64,000 bases of DNA from Pigmentiphaga sp. H8 (GCF_003854895.1 NZ_CP033966.1:3844001-3908000), one strand, 5' to 3'; counted from the stretch's first letter, positions 51,662-61,543 are shown. Numbers and translations are program-made. The notes: a model not told the origin generated them from the sequence alone.

Positions 51662-54034
51662 TCATAAGCCTCCCGGGCCGTCATTCCGAGCGTGTTCCGG
51701 CAGCCCGCGCACGGTGAAGCGCACGCTGTCGTAGCGGCCGCCCTCGTCCATCACGGTGACGGTATGCACCCCGTTGCGGGTGAAGCGCAGCGAGACCGGA
51801 CCGGCGCCATCCGTACGGCGAACCGGCTTGCCATCCAGCATCCACCACAGCGCGCCGTCGCCGCCCAGCGTCCGCAGTTGCACGTCGATCCGGTCGCGCC
51901 CCGGCACCGGGCGCAGGATCGCGCCCGTGTCCAGGCCTTCGAGCCGTACGCCCGTGCCCGCATGCGAGCCCGATCCGCACGCGGGATGCCAGCGCGCCGC
52001 GCCGGTTCCCGGCAGCATTCCCGCCTCCGCCCACGGCTGCAAGGCCAACGGCCAGCGCGCGACCTGCCTGGGCGTGCCCGGCACGCGGCAGCCGGGATCC
52101 GTGCGCATTCCCGAGCGGGGATCGACCCAGATCGTCTCCACCAGGCCCCCCTGTGTTCCGCGATCGGGCAGCGTGGGCGGCACGGCATCGTCCAGCGACC
52201 AGGCCTGGCGGCGTTGCAGGCACATGTCCTCGGGCGTGCTGTCGGCTCGCAGGCCCAGAGGCCAGCAGATGGACTGCGCGCGCACCGAGGCGGGCGGCAT
52301 GCGGGGGATGGGTGCGGCCGCCGGCAGCGCCGCCACCAGGTCCTGCAGCAGCGGCGCGGCGACGTTGGCGCCGAAGAAACCGGGATTGGGCGTACCGTCG
52401 GGCCGGCCCACCCAGACGCCCAGCGTCCAGGCATCGGTCACGCCCACGGCCCAGGCGTCGCGAAAGCCGAAGCTCGTGCCGGTCTTCCAGGCCAACCCCC
52501 GGCCGCCCGCGTAGAAGGGCCGGTCGGGCCGGCCGCCACTCTCCAGGATGTCGCGCACGATGAAGGCCGCGCCCTCGCTCATGATGCGGGACTCGACGCG
52601 CGGCTCGTCGGCGGTCAGCCGCACGCGGCCGGCCAGGCCGCCGCGGGCCAGCGCGCGGTAGGCGCCGACCAGTTCTTCCAGCGTGGTGCCCGCCCCGCCC
52701 AGGATCAGGCTCAGGTTCGGGGCCGCGCCCGCCGGGATGCGCAGGCGCAGGCCGCCCGCGCGCAGCACCGACGCGAAGCGCGCCGGGCCGATGCGATCGA
52801 GCAGGTCGACCGCGGGCACGTTGAGCGAACGCTGCAAGGCCTCGGACACGCTGACCGCGCCCGAGAAGGAGGCCTGGAAATTGCCCGGCCGGTAGCCGCC
52901 GAAGGTCTGCGGCGCATCGACCAGCAGGCTCTCGGAATGGACCATGCCTTCGTCCAGCGCCATCGCGTACAGGAAGGGCTTGAGCGTGGACCCCGGCGAA
53001 CGCACGCCCCGGACCATGTCCACGTGGGCCGCCCGGCGCGCGTCGGAGAAATCGGCCGACCCCGCGTAAACGCGCGCCTCCAGACTGTCGTTGTCCATCA
53101 CCAGCACGGCCATGGACACCTTGGGCGGCAGCGTGTCCACGCGGTCCAGCAGCATGTCCTCGACGATGGACTGCCATTCGGCATCCAGGGTCGACCGGAC
53201 CACGCGGCGGGAGGCGGCGGTTCCCTGCTGCGGCCGCTGCCGCAGGCGTTCGGCGGCCAGCGGCGCCAGCCAGTGGCCGCGCAGCGGCTGCGCGATCACG
53301 CGTTCGATGCGCGCGTCGGCGACCACCTCGGCGCTCCAGCGGCCGCGTTGGGCCAGGCGGGCCAGCACCTTGTCGCGCGCGGCCCGGGCCGCCTCGGGCG
53401 CGCGGTCGGGGCGCAGCCGTGACGGAGCCTGCGGCAATGCCGTCAGCAGTGCGGCCTCGGCATGGCTCAATTGGCGCGACGGCTTGCCCAGATACGCGCG
53501 GCTGGCCATCTCCACGCCTTCCACGATGCCACCCATGGGCGCATGGTTCAGGTACAGGGTCAGGATGTCGCGCTTGGACAGGTGCCATTCCAGTTGCGCC
53601 GCGCGCGCCATCTGGCGCAGCTTGATACCCATGCTGCGCGGGGCTCCGCGCAGCGCCGGGTCGATCATGCGCGCGACCTGCATGGTAAGCGTCGATCCGC
53701 CCGAGACGATGCGCCCCGAAGTCGCCCACTGCCAGGCCGCACGCGCCATGGCGTAGGGGTTGATGCCCCAGTGCCAGTGGAACCAGCGGTCCTCGTAGGT
53801 CAGCAGCGCCTGCAGATACAGCGGGGACACGTCCTCGGGCGAGACCGGGTAGCGCCAGATGCCGTCCTCGCCCGGATAGGTGCGCAAGGGGATGCCGTCG
53901 GCCGATGTGACCACCAGGCCCCCATCGGCCGGCCGGAAGGCCTGGGCCGGCAGCGGATGCATCCGGTCCGCCGCCCACAGCGCCCCCAGCGCGATCGCCC
54001 CCGCCGCCGTGGCGGCGACCCAGCGCCGCCTCAG
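51662..54034 (-). CDS. pbpC: Penicillin-binding protein 1C
   Basis: Peptidoglycan glycosyltransferase/transpeptidase, 790 residues. One N-terminal membrane helix (about 6-22). GT51 domain: EDRWFHWHWGINPYAMARA and GGSTLTMQVARM (about residues 75-135). Transpeptidase: S-x-x-K in SPGSTLKPF, SLN, and KTGTSFGFRDAW. The C-terminal BiPBP domain starts near residue 690. No ATG, GTG or TTG precedes the membrane helix; a CTG at 54034 overlapping the stop of the upstream gene (CTGA), with GGAGG six bases before it, is the likely start. It forms the usual pair with the alpha-2-macroglobulin gene. Confidence 0.93.
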   Translation of the reverse strand: MRRRWVAATAAGAIALGALWAADRMHPLPAQAFRPADGGLVVTSADGIPLRTYPGEDGIWRYPVSPEDVSPLYLQALLTYEDRWFHWHWGINPYAMARAAWQWATSGRIVSGGSTLTMQVARMIDPALRGAPRSMGIKLRQMARAAQLEWHLSKRDILTLYLNHAPMGGIVEGVEMASRAYLGKPSRQLSHAEAALLTALPQAPSRLRPDRAPEAARAARDKVLARLAQRGRWSAEVVADARIERVIAQPLRGHWLAPLAAERLRQRPQQGTAASRRVVRSTLDAEWQSIVEDMLLDRVDTLPPKVSMAVLVMDNDSLEARVYAGSADFSDARRAAHVDMVRGVRSPGSTLKPFLYAMALDEGMVHSESLLVDAPQTFGGYRPGNFQASFSGAVSVSEALQRSLNVPAVDLLDRIGPARFASVLRAGGLRLRIPAGAAPNLSLILGGAGTTLEELVGAYRALARGGLAGRVRLTADEPRVESRIMSEGAAFIVRDILESGGRPDRPFYAGGRGLAWKTGTSFGFRDAWAVGVTDAWTLGVWVGRPDGTPNPGFFGANVAAPLLQDLVAALPAAAPIPRMPPASVRAQSICWPLGLRADSTPEDMCLQRRQAWSLDDAVPPTLPDRGTQGGLVETIWVDPRSGMRTDPGCRVPGTPRQVARWPLALQPWAEAGMLPGTGAARWHPACGSGSHAGTGVRLEGLDTGAILRPVPGRDRIDVQLRTLGGDGALWWMLDGKPVRRTDGAGPVSLRFTRNGVHTVTVMDEGGRYDSVRFTVRGLPEHARNDGPGGL

Positions 54035-57000
54035 CGCGCGCCTCCGCGCGGGTCGTTGACCACCAGCGGGCCGGAAGACGCGCCCACCGCCCGGACCTCG
54101 GGACGATACATGTCCTCGACCACCGGCGCGGGCACGACGAAGCGGCCCGGCGTGACCACCCGCACGCGATAGAACACGGTGACCGGCCCCTGGATGCTCA
54201 CGGCCGCGACGTAGCGGTCGTCGCGGTACTCGCGATGCTTGATGCGCGTATCGTTCAGCGCCTCGGACACCTGCACGCCGCCGACCTTCCAATCCGCCAT
54301 GTCCGGCCCCTGGCTCAGGTTCATGTTCTCGACCTCGAACCCCGCCGGCACCCGGTCTACCACCAGCGCGTCCTCGATGCGGCGACCAGAGGCGACGTCC
54401 AGCTTGACGATCAGCATCTCGCCGGTCTGCAACGGGCGGCCGTTCCAGGGCCGTCCGTCCGATTCGTACCAGCTGCGCGCGATCGTGACGCCCGAGGCGC
54501 GCGGCGCCTCGGCCTGGCGCGGGTAGCCCTGCACGTCCACCTCGACGAACAGCGGATCGGCCTGCGTGTTGACGATGTCCACGCCGGCGGCCAACTGCGC
54601 GGCCGTGAAGCTGCGCGCCTCGGTGTCGCGCGAACTGAGCTGCTGCTCGCCCTGGCCCGTGCGCAGCGTCGCCGTCCATTGCGCCCCGGCCACGCCGCCC
54701 GCCGCCCGCGCGGCCAGGAACAGCGCCAGCTGCTCCTGGGTGGACAGATAGCTGCGGCTGCCCAGGCGGCCGGCCACGTCGCCCAGCAGGGCCTCGCGGC
54801 GCGGATGGTCGATCTGGTGCTGCATCATCAGCGCGTAGGACATCGCGTAGTCGCGCAGGGCCGAGCCGTAGTCGCCCAGCCATTCACCATAGCCGCCGTA
54901 GCGATTGGCGTCGATGCCGTAGCCGCGCGTCATCGCCTCGTCGAAGGCCGAGCGCGCGCGCGTCTCGTCGCCCATCAGCTTCAGGGCGATGCCCAGGTGG
55001 ACCAGGGGCAGCGGCGAGCGCGACCGGTCGCGGTAGTTGTCGTACAGCACCCGCAGCGTGGACAGCGGCGCTTTCTGCTCGCGCGCCAGCACATAGGCCG
55101 CGTTGGCCAGCTCGGCGAAGCGGCGGTGGCTGTCGCGCAGCAGGTTGTAGTCATTGTCGCGCAGCCGCTGGCCAGGACCGGCGGCAAGCTGGGCCAGCAG
55201 GTTCTGCGGCAGGCTGGGGAAGTTGGCCGACGATTGCTGCAACTGGGCCAGCAGCCAGTCGGAGGCTCGGCGCGACACCAGGTCAGGCACGTTGAAGCCG
55301 GCCGTGCGGGCATCCTGCAGGAAGCTCGCCACATAAGCCGACAGCCAGATCTCCTGCGCGCCGTCGCCCCATAGCGCGAAGCCGCCGCCGGCCTTCTGCA
55401 TGCCGGCGATGCGGCCGACCGCGCCTTCGATCATGCGTTCGCGCTCGGCCCGCGTGCGCGGTGTCAGCCCCCAGGCGCGGGCCTCGTCCTCGCCGATGAA
55501 GACGTGGGGATAGGCCGCGCTGGCGGTCTGCTCCAGGCATCCATAGGGATAGTCCAGCAGCCCCTGCACCAGGCGCTTCACGTTGAAAGGCGGCTTGTTG
55601 GAAATCGCCACGCTGGCGCTGGCCGAATCCGGATACAGCTTGTCGATCCAGCTGGACTCCAGCTTCAGGCTCTCGCCCTGCCCCAGCCGGACGCGACGCA
55701 CGTCGCGCGTCGCCGCGACCGGCGGCTGGACCTGCAACAGCGACTCGCGCACGATGCGGATGGGGTTCGCGCCTCCCTGGCCGTCGACCGTCAATCGCAG
55801 CCGGCCCAGCCCGTAGGCGCCCGTGGCCTCGGCCACGAAGCGCAGGGTGGCGCGCTGCTGGTGGGCCAGGTTCACGCTTTGCGACCCGCCCCGTATCCGC
55901 ACCGGGTCCAGGCCCTCCAGGTTCACCGTCAGCGTCTGCGGCGCGCCGCTCAGGTTGGTCACGTCCAGCGCGATCGCGGCCTCGTCGCCCGGGCTGATGA
56001 AGCGCGGCGTCGACAATTCGGCTACCACCGGTGCCGCCACCACCATCTCGGCCTGCGCGTTGCCGAAGCGGTCGGGCGTGAAGGCCGAGGCCATCAGGCG
56101 CAGCGTGCCGTTGAAGTCGGGCAGGTCCAGCGGAATCTGCGCCTCGCCCTGCTCGTCCAGCCGCACCGGACCGCTGAACAGGTCCACCAGCCGCACCTTC
56201 ACCGGCATGCTGCGGGTGTCGCGCATCGCGGCATCCCCGCCCCATTTCAGCTTGCCCTGCGTGCCCTCCATCTTCTCGATCAGCTTGCCGTACAGGTCCA
56301 GCAGCTCCGGCGCGTAGCGATGCTTGCCGAAGAAGAAGTCGAAGGGATCGGGCGTCGCATAGCGCGTGATGTTCAGGATGCCGACGTCGACCGCGGACAG
56401 CGTCACGTACGCCTGCTGGCCCTGCCCGGCGTTGCCCACCTTGACCTTCACGGTGGTCCGCTTCTCGGGCAGCACCTTGGGCGGCGCGGCCAGCTCCACG
56501 GCCAGCTTGCGATCGTCGCGGGACAGCGGCAGGTAGACCAGGCCCAGCGCGCGTGCCGGCGTGACGCGATCGCCCTGGCTGCCGGGCCGGAATACGGTCA
56601 CCGACACGTACAGGTCGTGGCGGCTCCAGTCCTTGCCGATGGGAATCTCGACCGTGGAGCCCGACGCCTTCACGCTGGTGCGCTGGCTCCACAGCATGGT
56701 GCCGCCCTCGACCGCGATCAGCGCCTCGCCGTCGTGGGGCGGCGTGATCGACAGCTTGACCGTCTCGCCCTCGCGCACCGGCGCGTGGTCCAGCTTGAGC
56801 TGCACCCGGTCCGGCCGGTTGCCCATTTCCTCGGCATCCTGCGCGCCCCAGCCGGCATAGAAGCGGTAGCGCAGCGTGTCGCCGTTTTCCGGATCGCTCA
56901 ACTCCAGCCGGTAGCGTCCCCACTTGACCGGCACCCCGAACTTCACGCGATCGGGCAGCGCCAGCACGCGCGACTCGACCAGTTCCTCGGTTTCGGTGAA

Positions 57001-59157
57001 GCCGCTGTTCCAGCCGCGCTGGTCGTCGAAGCGCCAGTAGTACACCCGCTCCTCGCGGTACACCCGCAACTGCGCCTGCTTGAGCGGCACGACCTTGCCC
57101 TGCGGATCCGCGCGCACCGCCTCGAACTCGGCCATCGTCCCTTCGCGCGCGACGTCGCGGTCGAACAGCGGCCGCACGCCGATCAATGCCGGCGCCGGCC
57201 AGACGCTGCGCTCGATGGAACGCACGACGGGCCGGCCGCCCGACTCCAGCAGGCTGAAGCTTGCCTTCACCTTCATGGGCGAGGCGGTGCCGGACACATC
57301 CACCGGGACGGCAACCGCCGCCGCGCCCTTGTCGTCCAGCGTGGTCTCGTCCAGGTCGCGCCGCTGCTTGCGGTCGTCGTCGGCGAAATCGCCGAACAGG
57401 AAACCCGGCCATTGCTGCGGCAGCGCATAGCGGTCGCGATCGATGGACACCGTGCCCAGCAGCCGGTTGCCGGCCGCGGGCGCGCCGTACAGGTAGTCGC
57501 CCTGCACCTTCACGTTCAGGGGCCGGCCAGCCTCCAGCACGCCTTCGCGCGACTTCAGGTCCAGCTTCATGCGCTCGGGCAGGAACTCTTCCACCTGGAA
57601 TTTCCACGAGGCATCGGCCGAGCGGGCCGCCGGGTCCAGGCGCGTCTCCAGCAGCCAGGTGCCCGTCTGCGCGTCGGCCGGCAGCTCGATGGCCTGGCGC
57701 ACATAGCCCGGCACCTGCGCATCGGGCCGCCACAAGGCGGTGCGCACGGTACGGCCGTCGGGCCGCTTCAGCGTGGCCGTGACCGGCGCGGCCTGCACCG
57801 CCCGTCCGTCGGCGTCGCGCACCAGCACGGAAACGTCGAAGCGCTCGCCCGGCCGGTAGAGATCGCGGCCGGCGTAGACGAACAGCTTGTTGTCGCGGGA
57901 CGGATAGCCGCCCACGTCGAATTCGGACAGGTCCAGCGCCGGCTCGGCCAGCGCCACCACGGACAGCTCCGCGCCCCGGCGCGCCAACAGGATGCGCGCG
58001 GCCTCGAAGCTGCCCGAAAACACGGCGCGCCCCTGCCCGTCGGCCTTGGCGCGGCCCAGCGACTTCGCGTTCGCGTCCAGCAGCTCGAACTCGACGTCGT
58101 CCATGGCCTTGCCGCTCTTGAGCGAGGTCGCGAACGCATCGAGCTGGCCGGCGTAGCGCCGCGTGTGCAGGCCGATGTCGCTGACGTAGAAATAGGTGAC
58201 CTGGTATTCGTCGCGGAACCGTCCGGACTGGCTCATCACGGCCACGTAGATCCCGGGCTCCTTCAGTTCCTTGATGCCCTCGACCGGCAGGAAGGTGACA
58301 TGGCGGCGATTGGCCTTGTCGTCGGTCAGGAAACGGCCGGCATAGACGCTGCGCGTCACATCCTTCAGGCGATCCAGGTCCCAGCTTCCCACCGTCCCCT
58401 TCAGGCTGCGGTTGCCGCTGTAGCGCCACTCGTCGTCTTCGTCGCTGTCGTCCTCGGCATCCGGGTCGGTCTTGGCGACGGGCCGGCGCACGCCCAGCAC
58501 CTGTTCGAAGAAGCGGGGGAATTGCGCGGGATCGATGCGCAGGAACTGCACGTCGACCTCGGGCGTATTGACCGTGACCACCGGCAGCCCGCCGTTCTGG
58601 CCTGCGGGCAGCACCACGCCGCGGCTGGCGAAATAGAAGGACGGCGGCATGGCCTCGCTAGCCACTTCGCAGCCGAAGGCCTCGGGCAGCGCCTGCCCGC
58701 CCGCGCCCTTGACGGACTCGGGCACCGCGATCGCATAGCGGCGGTTCGGCTGGATGTAGGGGAAGTAGGCGACGCGCGGGTTGTCGCCCAGCGACCAGTC
58801 GCCCGCCACCGGTTTGCCTTCCGGCAGGGCCTGGCCGGGCTGCGGCTTGCCCAGGGTCTTGGCGGCCTCATCATCGCCGGAAGCGGCGCCCAGGTCCACC
58901 ACCTGCAGCAGCTTGCCCAGCGACTGGCGGCGATCGAGCGGCTGCGAGAACGTCACGGCCAGCGCCAGCGACTCGTCGAACAGGCGCGTCCGGCATTCGA
59001 GCAACGTGAAGGGATCGGCACTGCCGACCAGCTCGGAAGCGGGCGGCTCGCCCCCTCCGCCGCCGGACTGCTTGCCCGCCCACCATGCGCCGCCCACCGC
59101 CGCGGCCAGCAATACCACGCCCGCGGCCCAGGCGGCCGCCTTTTTCCTGTCTGCCAT
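54031..59157 (-). CDS. Bacterial alpha-2-macroglobulin (YfhM type)
   Basis: Periplasmic protease-trapping protein, 1708 residues. A single N-terminal hydrophobic segment (about 8-27) is not followed by a lipobox Cys, unlike E. coli YfhM, so it is probably anchored by an uncleaved helix. MG-type domains fill the first 900 residues, and the A2M domain is near 950-1050 (VRLVDLFSGPVRLDEQGEAQIPLDL). The thioester motif CLEQ is complete in YPYGCLEQTASA, with Cys at 1207 and Gln at 1210. It precedes pbpC in one operon with a four-base overlap, suggesting a role in envelope defence coupled to wall repair. Confidence 0.95.
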   Translation of the reverse strand: MADRKKAAAWAAGVVLLAAAVGGAWWAGKQSGGGGGEPPASELVGSADPFTLLECRTRLFDESLALAVTFSQPLDRRQSLGKLLQVVDLGAASGDDEAAKTLGKPQPGQALPEGKPVAGDWSLGDNPRVAYFPYIQPNRRYAIAVPESVKGAGGQALPEAFGCEVASEAMPPSFYFASRGVVLPAGQNGGLPVVTVNTPEVDVQFLRIDPAQFPRFFEQVLGVRRPVAKTDPDAEDDSDEDDEWRYSGNRSLKGTVGSWDLDRLKDVTRSVYAGRFLTDDKANRRHVTFLPVEGIKELKEPGIYVAVMSQSGRFRDEYQVTYFYVSDIGLHTRRYAGQLDAFATSLKSGKAMDDVEFELLDANAKSLGRAKADGQGRAVFSGSFEAARILLARRGAELSVVALAEPALDLSEFDVGGYPSRDNKLFVYAGRDLYRPGERFDVSVLVRDADGRAVQAAPVTATLKRPDGRTVRTALWRPDAQVPGYVRQAIELPADAQTGTWLLETRLDPAARSADASWKFQVEEFLPERMKLDLKSREGVLEAGRPLNVKVQGDYLYGAPAAGNRLLGTVSIDRDRYALPQQWPGFLFGDFADDDRKQRRDLDETTLDDKGAAAVAVPVDVSGTASPMKVKASFSLLESGGRPVVRSIERSVWPAPALIGVRPLFDRDVAREGTMAEFEAVRADPQGKVVPLKQAQLRVYREERVYYWRFDDQRGWNSGFTETEELVESRVLALPDRVKFGVPVKWGRYRLELSDPENGDTLRYRFYAGWGAQDAEEMGNRPDRVQLKLDHAPVREGETVKLSITPPHDGEALIAVEGGTMLWSQRTSVKASGSTVEIPIGKDWSRHDLYVSVTVFRPGSQGDRVTPARALGLVYLPLSRDDRKLAVELAAPPKVLPEKRTTVKVKVGNAGQGQQAYVTLSAVDVGILNITRYATPDPFDFFFGKHRYAPELLDLYGKLIEKMEGTQGKLKWGGDAAMRDTRSMPVKVRLVDLFSGPVRLDEQGEAQIPLDLPDFNGTLRLMASAFTPDRFGNAQAEMVVAAPVVAELSTPRFISPGDEAAIALDVTNLSGAPQTLTVNLEGLDPVRIRGGSQSVNLAHQQRATLRFVAEATGAYGLGRLRLTVDGQGGANPIRIVRESLLQVQPPVAATRDVRRVRLGQGESLKLESSWIDKLYPDSASASVAISNKPPFNVKRLVQGLLDYPYGCLEQTASAAYPHVFIGEDEARAWGLTPRTRAERERMIEGAVGRIAGMQKAGGGFALWGDGAQEIWLSAYVASFLQDARTAGFNVPDLVSRRASDWLLAQLQQSSANFPSLPQNLLAQLAAGPGQRLRDNDYNLLRDSHRRFAELANAAYVLAREQKAPLSTLRVLYDNYRDRSRSPLPLVHLGIALKLMGDETRARSAFDEAMTRGYGIDANRYGGYGEWLGDYGSALRDYAMSYALMMQHQIDHPRREALLGDVAGRLGSRSYLSTQEQLALFLAARAAGGVAGAQWTATLRTGQGEQQLSSRDTEARSFTAAQLAAGVDIVNTQADPLFVEVDVQGYPRQAEAPRASGVTIARSWYESDGRPWNGRPLQTGEMLIVKLDVASGRRIEDALVVDRVPAGFEVENMNLSQGPDMADWKVGGVQVSEALNDTRIKHREYRDDRYVAAVSIQGPVTVFYRVRVVTPGRFVVPAPVVEDMYRPEVRAVGASSGPLVVNDPRGGAR

Positions 59158-59247
59158 GAAATCCCCCGGACACGCCTTCGTGCGTGCTTTCCGTAGCGCT
59201 ATTAGAGGGTGAGAGCCCGCCTATTGTGAAGCATGGACTTCACAAAA

Positions 59248-60666
59248 TTACATTTGGGCACCACTTGGCGGCGCGGCGCTTGCCGGGCCGGCGGATGGCC
59301 GATGATGAGGGTGCATGACTTCCTTGTGAAAGCGCAGCGCCATCGCATGGTAGAACGGCCGCGGGCAGAACTGCCGGGACACCAGCGACGCGACGAGCGT
59401 GGCCATCAGCAGGTGGAACATCAGGTCCTGGCTGCGCGTCATCTCCATGACGATCACGCTGGCCGTGATGGGCGCCTGGGTGGCCGCCGCCAGGAAAGCC
59501 GCCATCGACACCAGCGCCAGCGTGCGCGGATCGGCGGCGGGTCCGGCCAGTTGCACGATGTGTTCGCCCATGCCGGCGCCTATGGCCAGGGACGGCGTGA
59601 AGATGCCGCCGGGAATGCCGCACACGTACGAGGCCACGGTCGCCACCCACTTGGCGATACCGAACCAGGCGCTCTCGACGGGATGGCCGTTCAGCAGCGC
59701 GGCGGTCTGTTCATAGCCGGTACCGTAGGTGGCGCCTCCCGTCAGGCAGCCCAGCACCGCCACGACCAGGCCGCACAAGAAGGCTACCCGCACCGGATGG
59801 CGCTGCAGCCAGGGACGCCAGCGCGCGGGGGCCAGCCCGGTCACGCCGCGCACCATCGTGGCGGCGAACAGTCCGCCCATGGCGCCGTTCAGCACGCCGC
59901 TGGCCAGGGTCCAGCCCCACGATCCCTGGACGAACCCGGCCGCCGCCGCGGCATGAAAATAAGGATTGTTGCCGGCGATCGCCAGCGCGATGAAACCCGA
60001 CGCCAGCACGCCCGACAGCGCCAGGCGGTTCCAGCGCACGGCGGCGCCCCGCCCCAGCTCCTCGATGGCGAACACCACCCCGGCCAACGGCGTGTTGAAT
60101 GCCGCGGCCAGGCCGCCGGCGGCGCCCGCGGCAATCAGCTCGTTCGCCCGGAACTCCAGCTTGACGCCTATCCGCTCCTGCCAGAACCGGCCCCAGGCCA
60201 GCATGGCCGCCGCGCCCACCTGCACCGAAGGTCCTTCGCGCCCCACCGAGGCACCCGCCAGCAGCGCCACGGCGGTCAAGGGAATCTTCCAGAGCGCCTG
60301 CCGCAGCGACACCAGCCCCGAGGAGGCGATGGGTGCCGGTATGGAAGTGGCCGCGATCACCTGGGGGATGCCGCTGCCCCGCGCCATCGGCGCGAGCCGC
60401 AAGGTCAACCAGCGCAGGCCCGCCATCGCCAGCGGGATGACCACCAGCGCGGCCCACGGCGCGGCCGAGGTCCAGTGGCGGTTCCACTCCAGCGCGATCT
60501 CGGCCAGCCAGGCGAACGCCAGCGACAGCAAGGCCACCACCGCCGCCCCGCACAGGACGAGCGCGTAGCGGAAGGTCTTGCGCGACACCCGCAGGACCTG
60601 CCGGCCCTTGCGTCGCACGGTGATGGAGGCCTGGTCGCGCCAGGGCACTGAGCGTCGGACTTTCAT
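59248..60666 (-). CDS. ClC-family chloride transporter
   Basis: Membrane chloride channel or Cl-/H+ antiporter, 472 residues, about ten or more helices. Selectivity motifs are GSGIPQV (about residues 98-104), GREGPSVQVGAA with the gating Glu, and GGIFTPSLAIGAGMG. The start is the ATG at 60666 (MKVRRSVPW); a GTG at 60696 would lie inside a repeat and is unlikely. The end lies 90 bases from the alpha-2-macroglobulin start, same strand. The C-terminus lacks CBS domains. Whether it exchanges protons cannot be told for sure, although the gating Glu is kept. Confidence 0.93.
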   Translation of the reverse strand: MKVRRSVPWRDQASITVRRKGRQVLRVSRKTFRYALVLCGAAVVALLSLAFAWLAEIALEWNRHWTSAAPWAALVVIPLAMAGLRWLTLRLAPMARGSGIPQVIAATSIPAPIASSGLVSLRQALWKIPLTAVALLAGASVGREGPSVQVGAAAMLAWGRFWQERIGVKLEFRANELIAAGAAGGLAAAFNTPLAGVVFAIEELGRGAAVRWNRLALSGVLASGFIALAIAGNNPYFHAAAAAGFVQGSWGWTLASGVLNGAMGGLFAATMVRGVTGLAPARWRPWLQRHPVRVAFLCGLVVAVLGCLTGGATYGTGYEQTAALLNGHPVESAWFGIAKWVATVASYVCGIPGGIFTPSLAIGAGMGEHIVQLAGPAADPRTLALVSMAAFLAAATQAPITASVIVMEMTRSQDLMFHLLMATLVASLVSRQFCPRPFYHAMALRFHKEVMHPHHRPSAGPASAAPPSGAQM

Positions 60667-60687
60667 GGAGGCGAAGCAATGAGAAAA

Positions 60688-60753
60688 TGCCCCCACGCTT
60701 GCCGCTTCGCGGTGGCGCTGCCCCCAAGGGGGCGTTTTTCACCTTGGGGCGGG
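60688..60753. repeat. family B hairpin repeat, third copy
   Basis: TGCCCCCACGCTTGCCGCTT, CGCGGTGGCGCTGCCCCC-AA-GGGGGCGTTTTTC and CCTTGGGGCGG match the tandem units at 38399 with scattered changes. It lies between the clc start and the sodB terminator. Confidence 0.75.
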
Positions 60754-60759
60754 GCAATG

Positions 60760-60806
60760 AAAAACGCGCGCTGAGCATTCAAGCCTGAGCTTGCGACAGC
60801 GCGCGT
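60760..60806 (-). terminator. sodB intrinsic terminator
   Basis: On the minus strand ACGCGCGCTG (60797-60806) pairs perfectly with CAGCGCGCGT (60764-60773), followed by TTTT. The loop region holds a smaller AAGCTCAGGCTT stem. Confidence 0.85.
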
Positions 60807-60838
60807 CATGCGGCGGCCCCGCGGGGCCGCGACGGGAA

Positions 60839-61414
60839 TCAGCCCAGGTTCTTGGCCACGAATTCCCAGTTCACGATGCCCCAGAAGCTCTCGAGGTACT
60901 TCGGACGGGCATTGCGGTAATCGATGTAGTAGGCGTGTTCCCACACATCACAGGTCAGCAGCGGGGTGTCGCCAGTGGTGAGCGGGTTGCCCGCGGCGCC
61001 GGTGTTGACGATGTCGATCGAGCCATCGGCCTTCTTGACCAGCCAGGTCCAGCCCGAACCGAAGTTGGCGGCGGCCTGCTTGTTGAAGGTGTCCTTGAAG
61101 GCGTCGAAGCTGCCCCACTTGGCATTGATGGCGTCGGCCAGCTTGCCGGCGGGCGGCGTGCTCTTGGGCGTCAGGCAGTTCCAGTAGAAGGAGTGGTTCC
61201 AGTGCTGGGCGGCGTTGTTGTAGATGCCGCCGGACGACTTCTTGACGATGTCCTCGAGCGAGGCGTTCTCGAACTCGGTGCCCTTGATGAGGTTGTTCAG
61301 ATTGGTGACGTAGGTCTGGTGGTGCTTGCCGTGGTGGTACTCCAGCGTTTCCTTGGAGATGGTGGGGGCCAAGGCGTCCTGGGGATACGGCAATTGCGGA
61401 AGAGTGTGTTCCAT
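60839..61414 (-). CDS. sodB: Iron superoxide dismutase
   Basis: Converts superoxide to H2O2 and O2 in the cytoplasm, 191 residues. Metal ligands: His in ETLEYHHGKHHQTYV (first), His in NNAAQHWNHSFYWNCL, Asp and His in CDVWEHAYYIDY. The Gln in NNAAQ is typical of Fe-type enzymes, where Mn-types have Gly there. The ATG at 61414 (MEHTLPQLPYPQDAL) is preferred to an upstream start at 61501. Monocistronic, with its own terminator. Confidence 0.97.
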   Translation of the reverse strand: MEHTLPQLPYPQDALAPTISKETLEYHHGKHHQTYVTNLNNLIKGTEFENASLEDIVKKSSGGIYNNAAQHWNHSFYWNCLTPKSTPPAGKLADAINAKWGSFDAFKDTFNKQAAANFGSGWTWLVKKADGSIDIVNTGAAGNPLTTGDTPLLTCDVWEHAYYIDYRNARPKYLESFWGIVNWEFVAKNLG

Positions 61415-61509
61415 CTGAGCTCCTGCTTCTGGTTGGGAGGTTTGCGGGGGCATTTTATCGGCAAGTATGCCGCTTGGCCCGGAAGTCCCCGCGTTACGCA
61501 AGGTTAACG

Positions 61510-61543
61510 CGCCAGGGCGACGCAGTCATGTCATGCCCTGGCG
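61510..61543 (-). terminator. hairpin downstream of xseA
   Basis: CGCCAGGGC (61510-61518) pairs with GCCCTGGCG (61535-61543), 20 bases after the xseA stop on the minus strand. No long T-tract follows, so it is a weaker terminator candidate. Confidence 0.5.

Noticed and set aside
60667..60696. GTG start at 60696 for the ClC transporter
   Set aside because: It would add ten residues translated from the family B repeat and its flank; the ATG at 60666 begins the likely cytoplasmic N-terminus.
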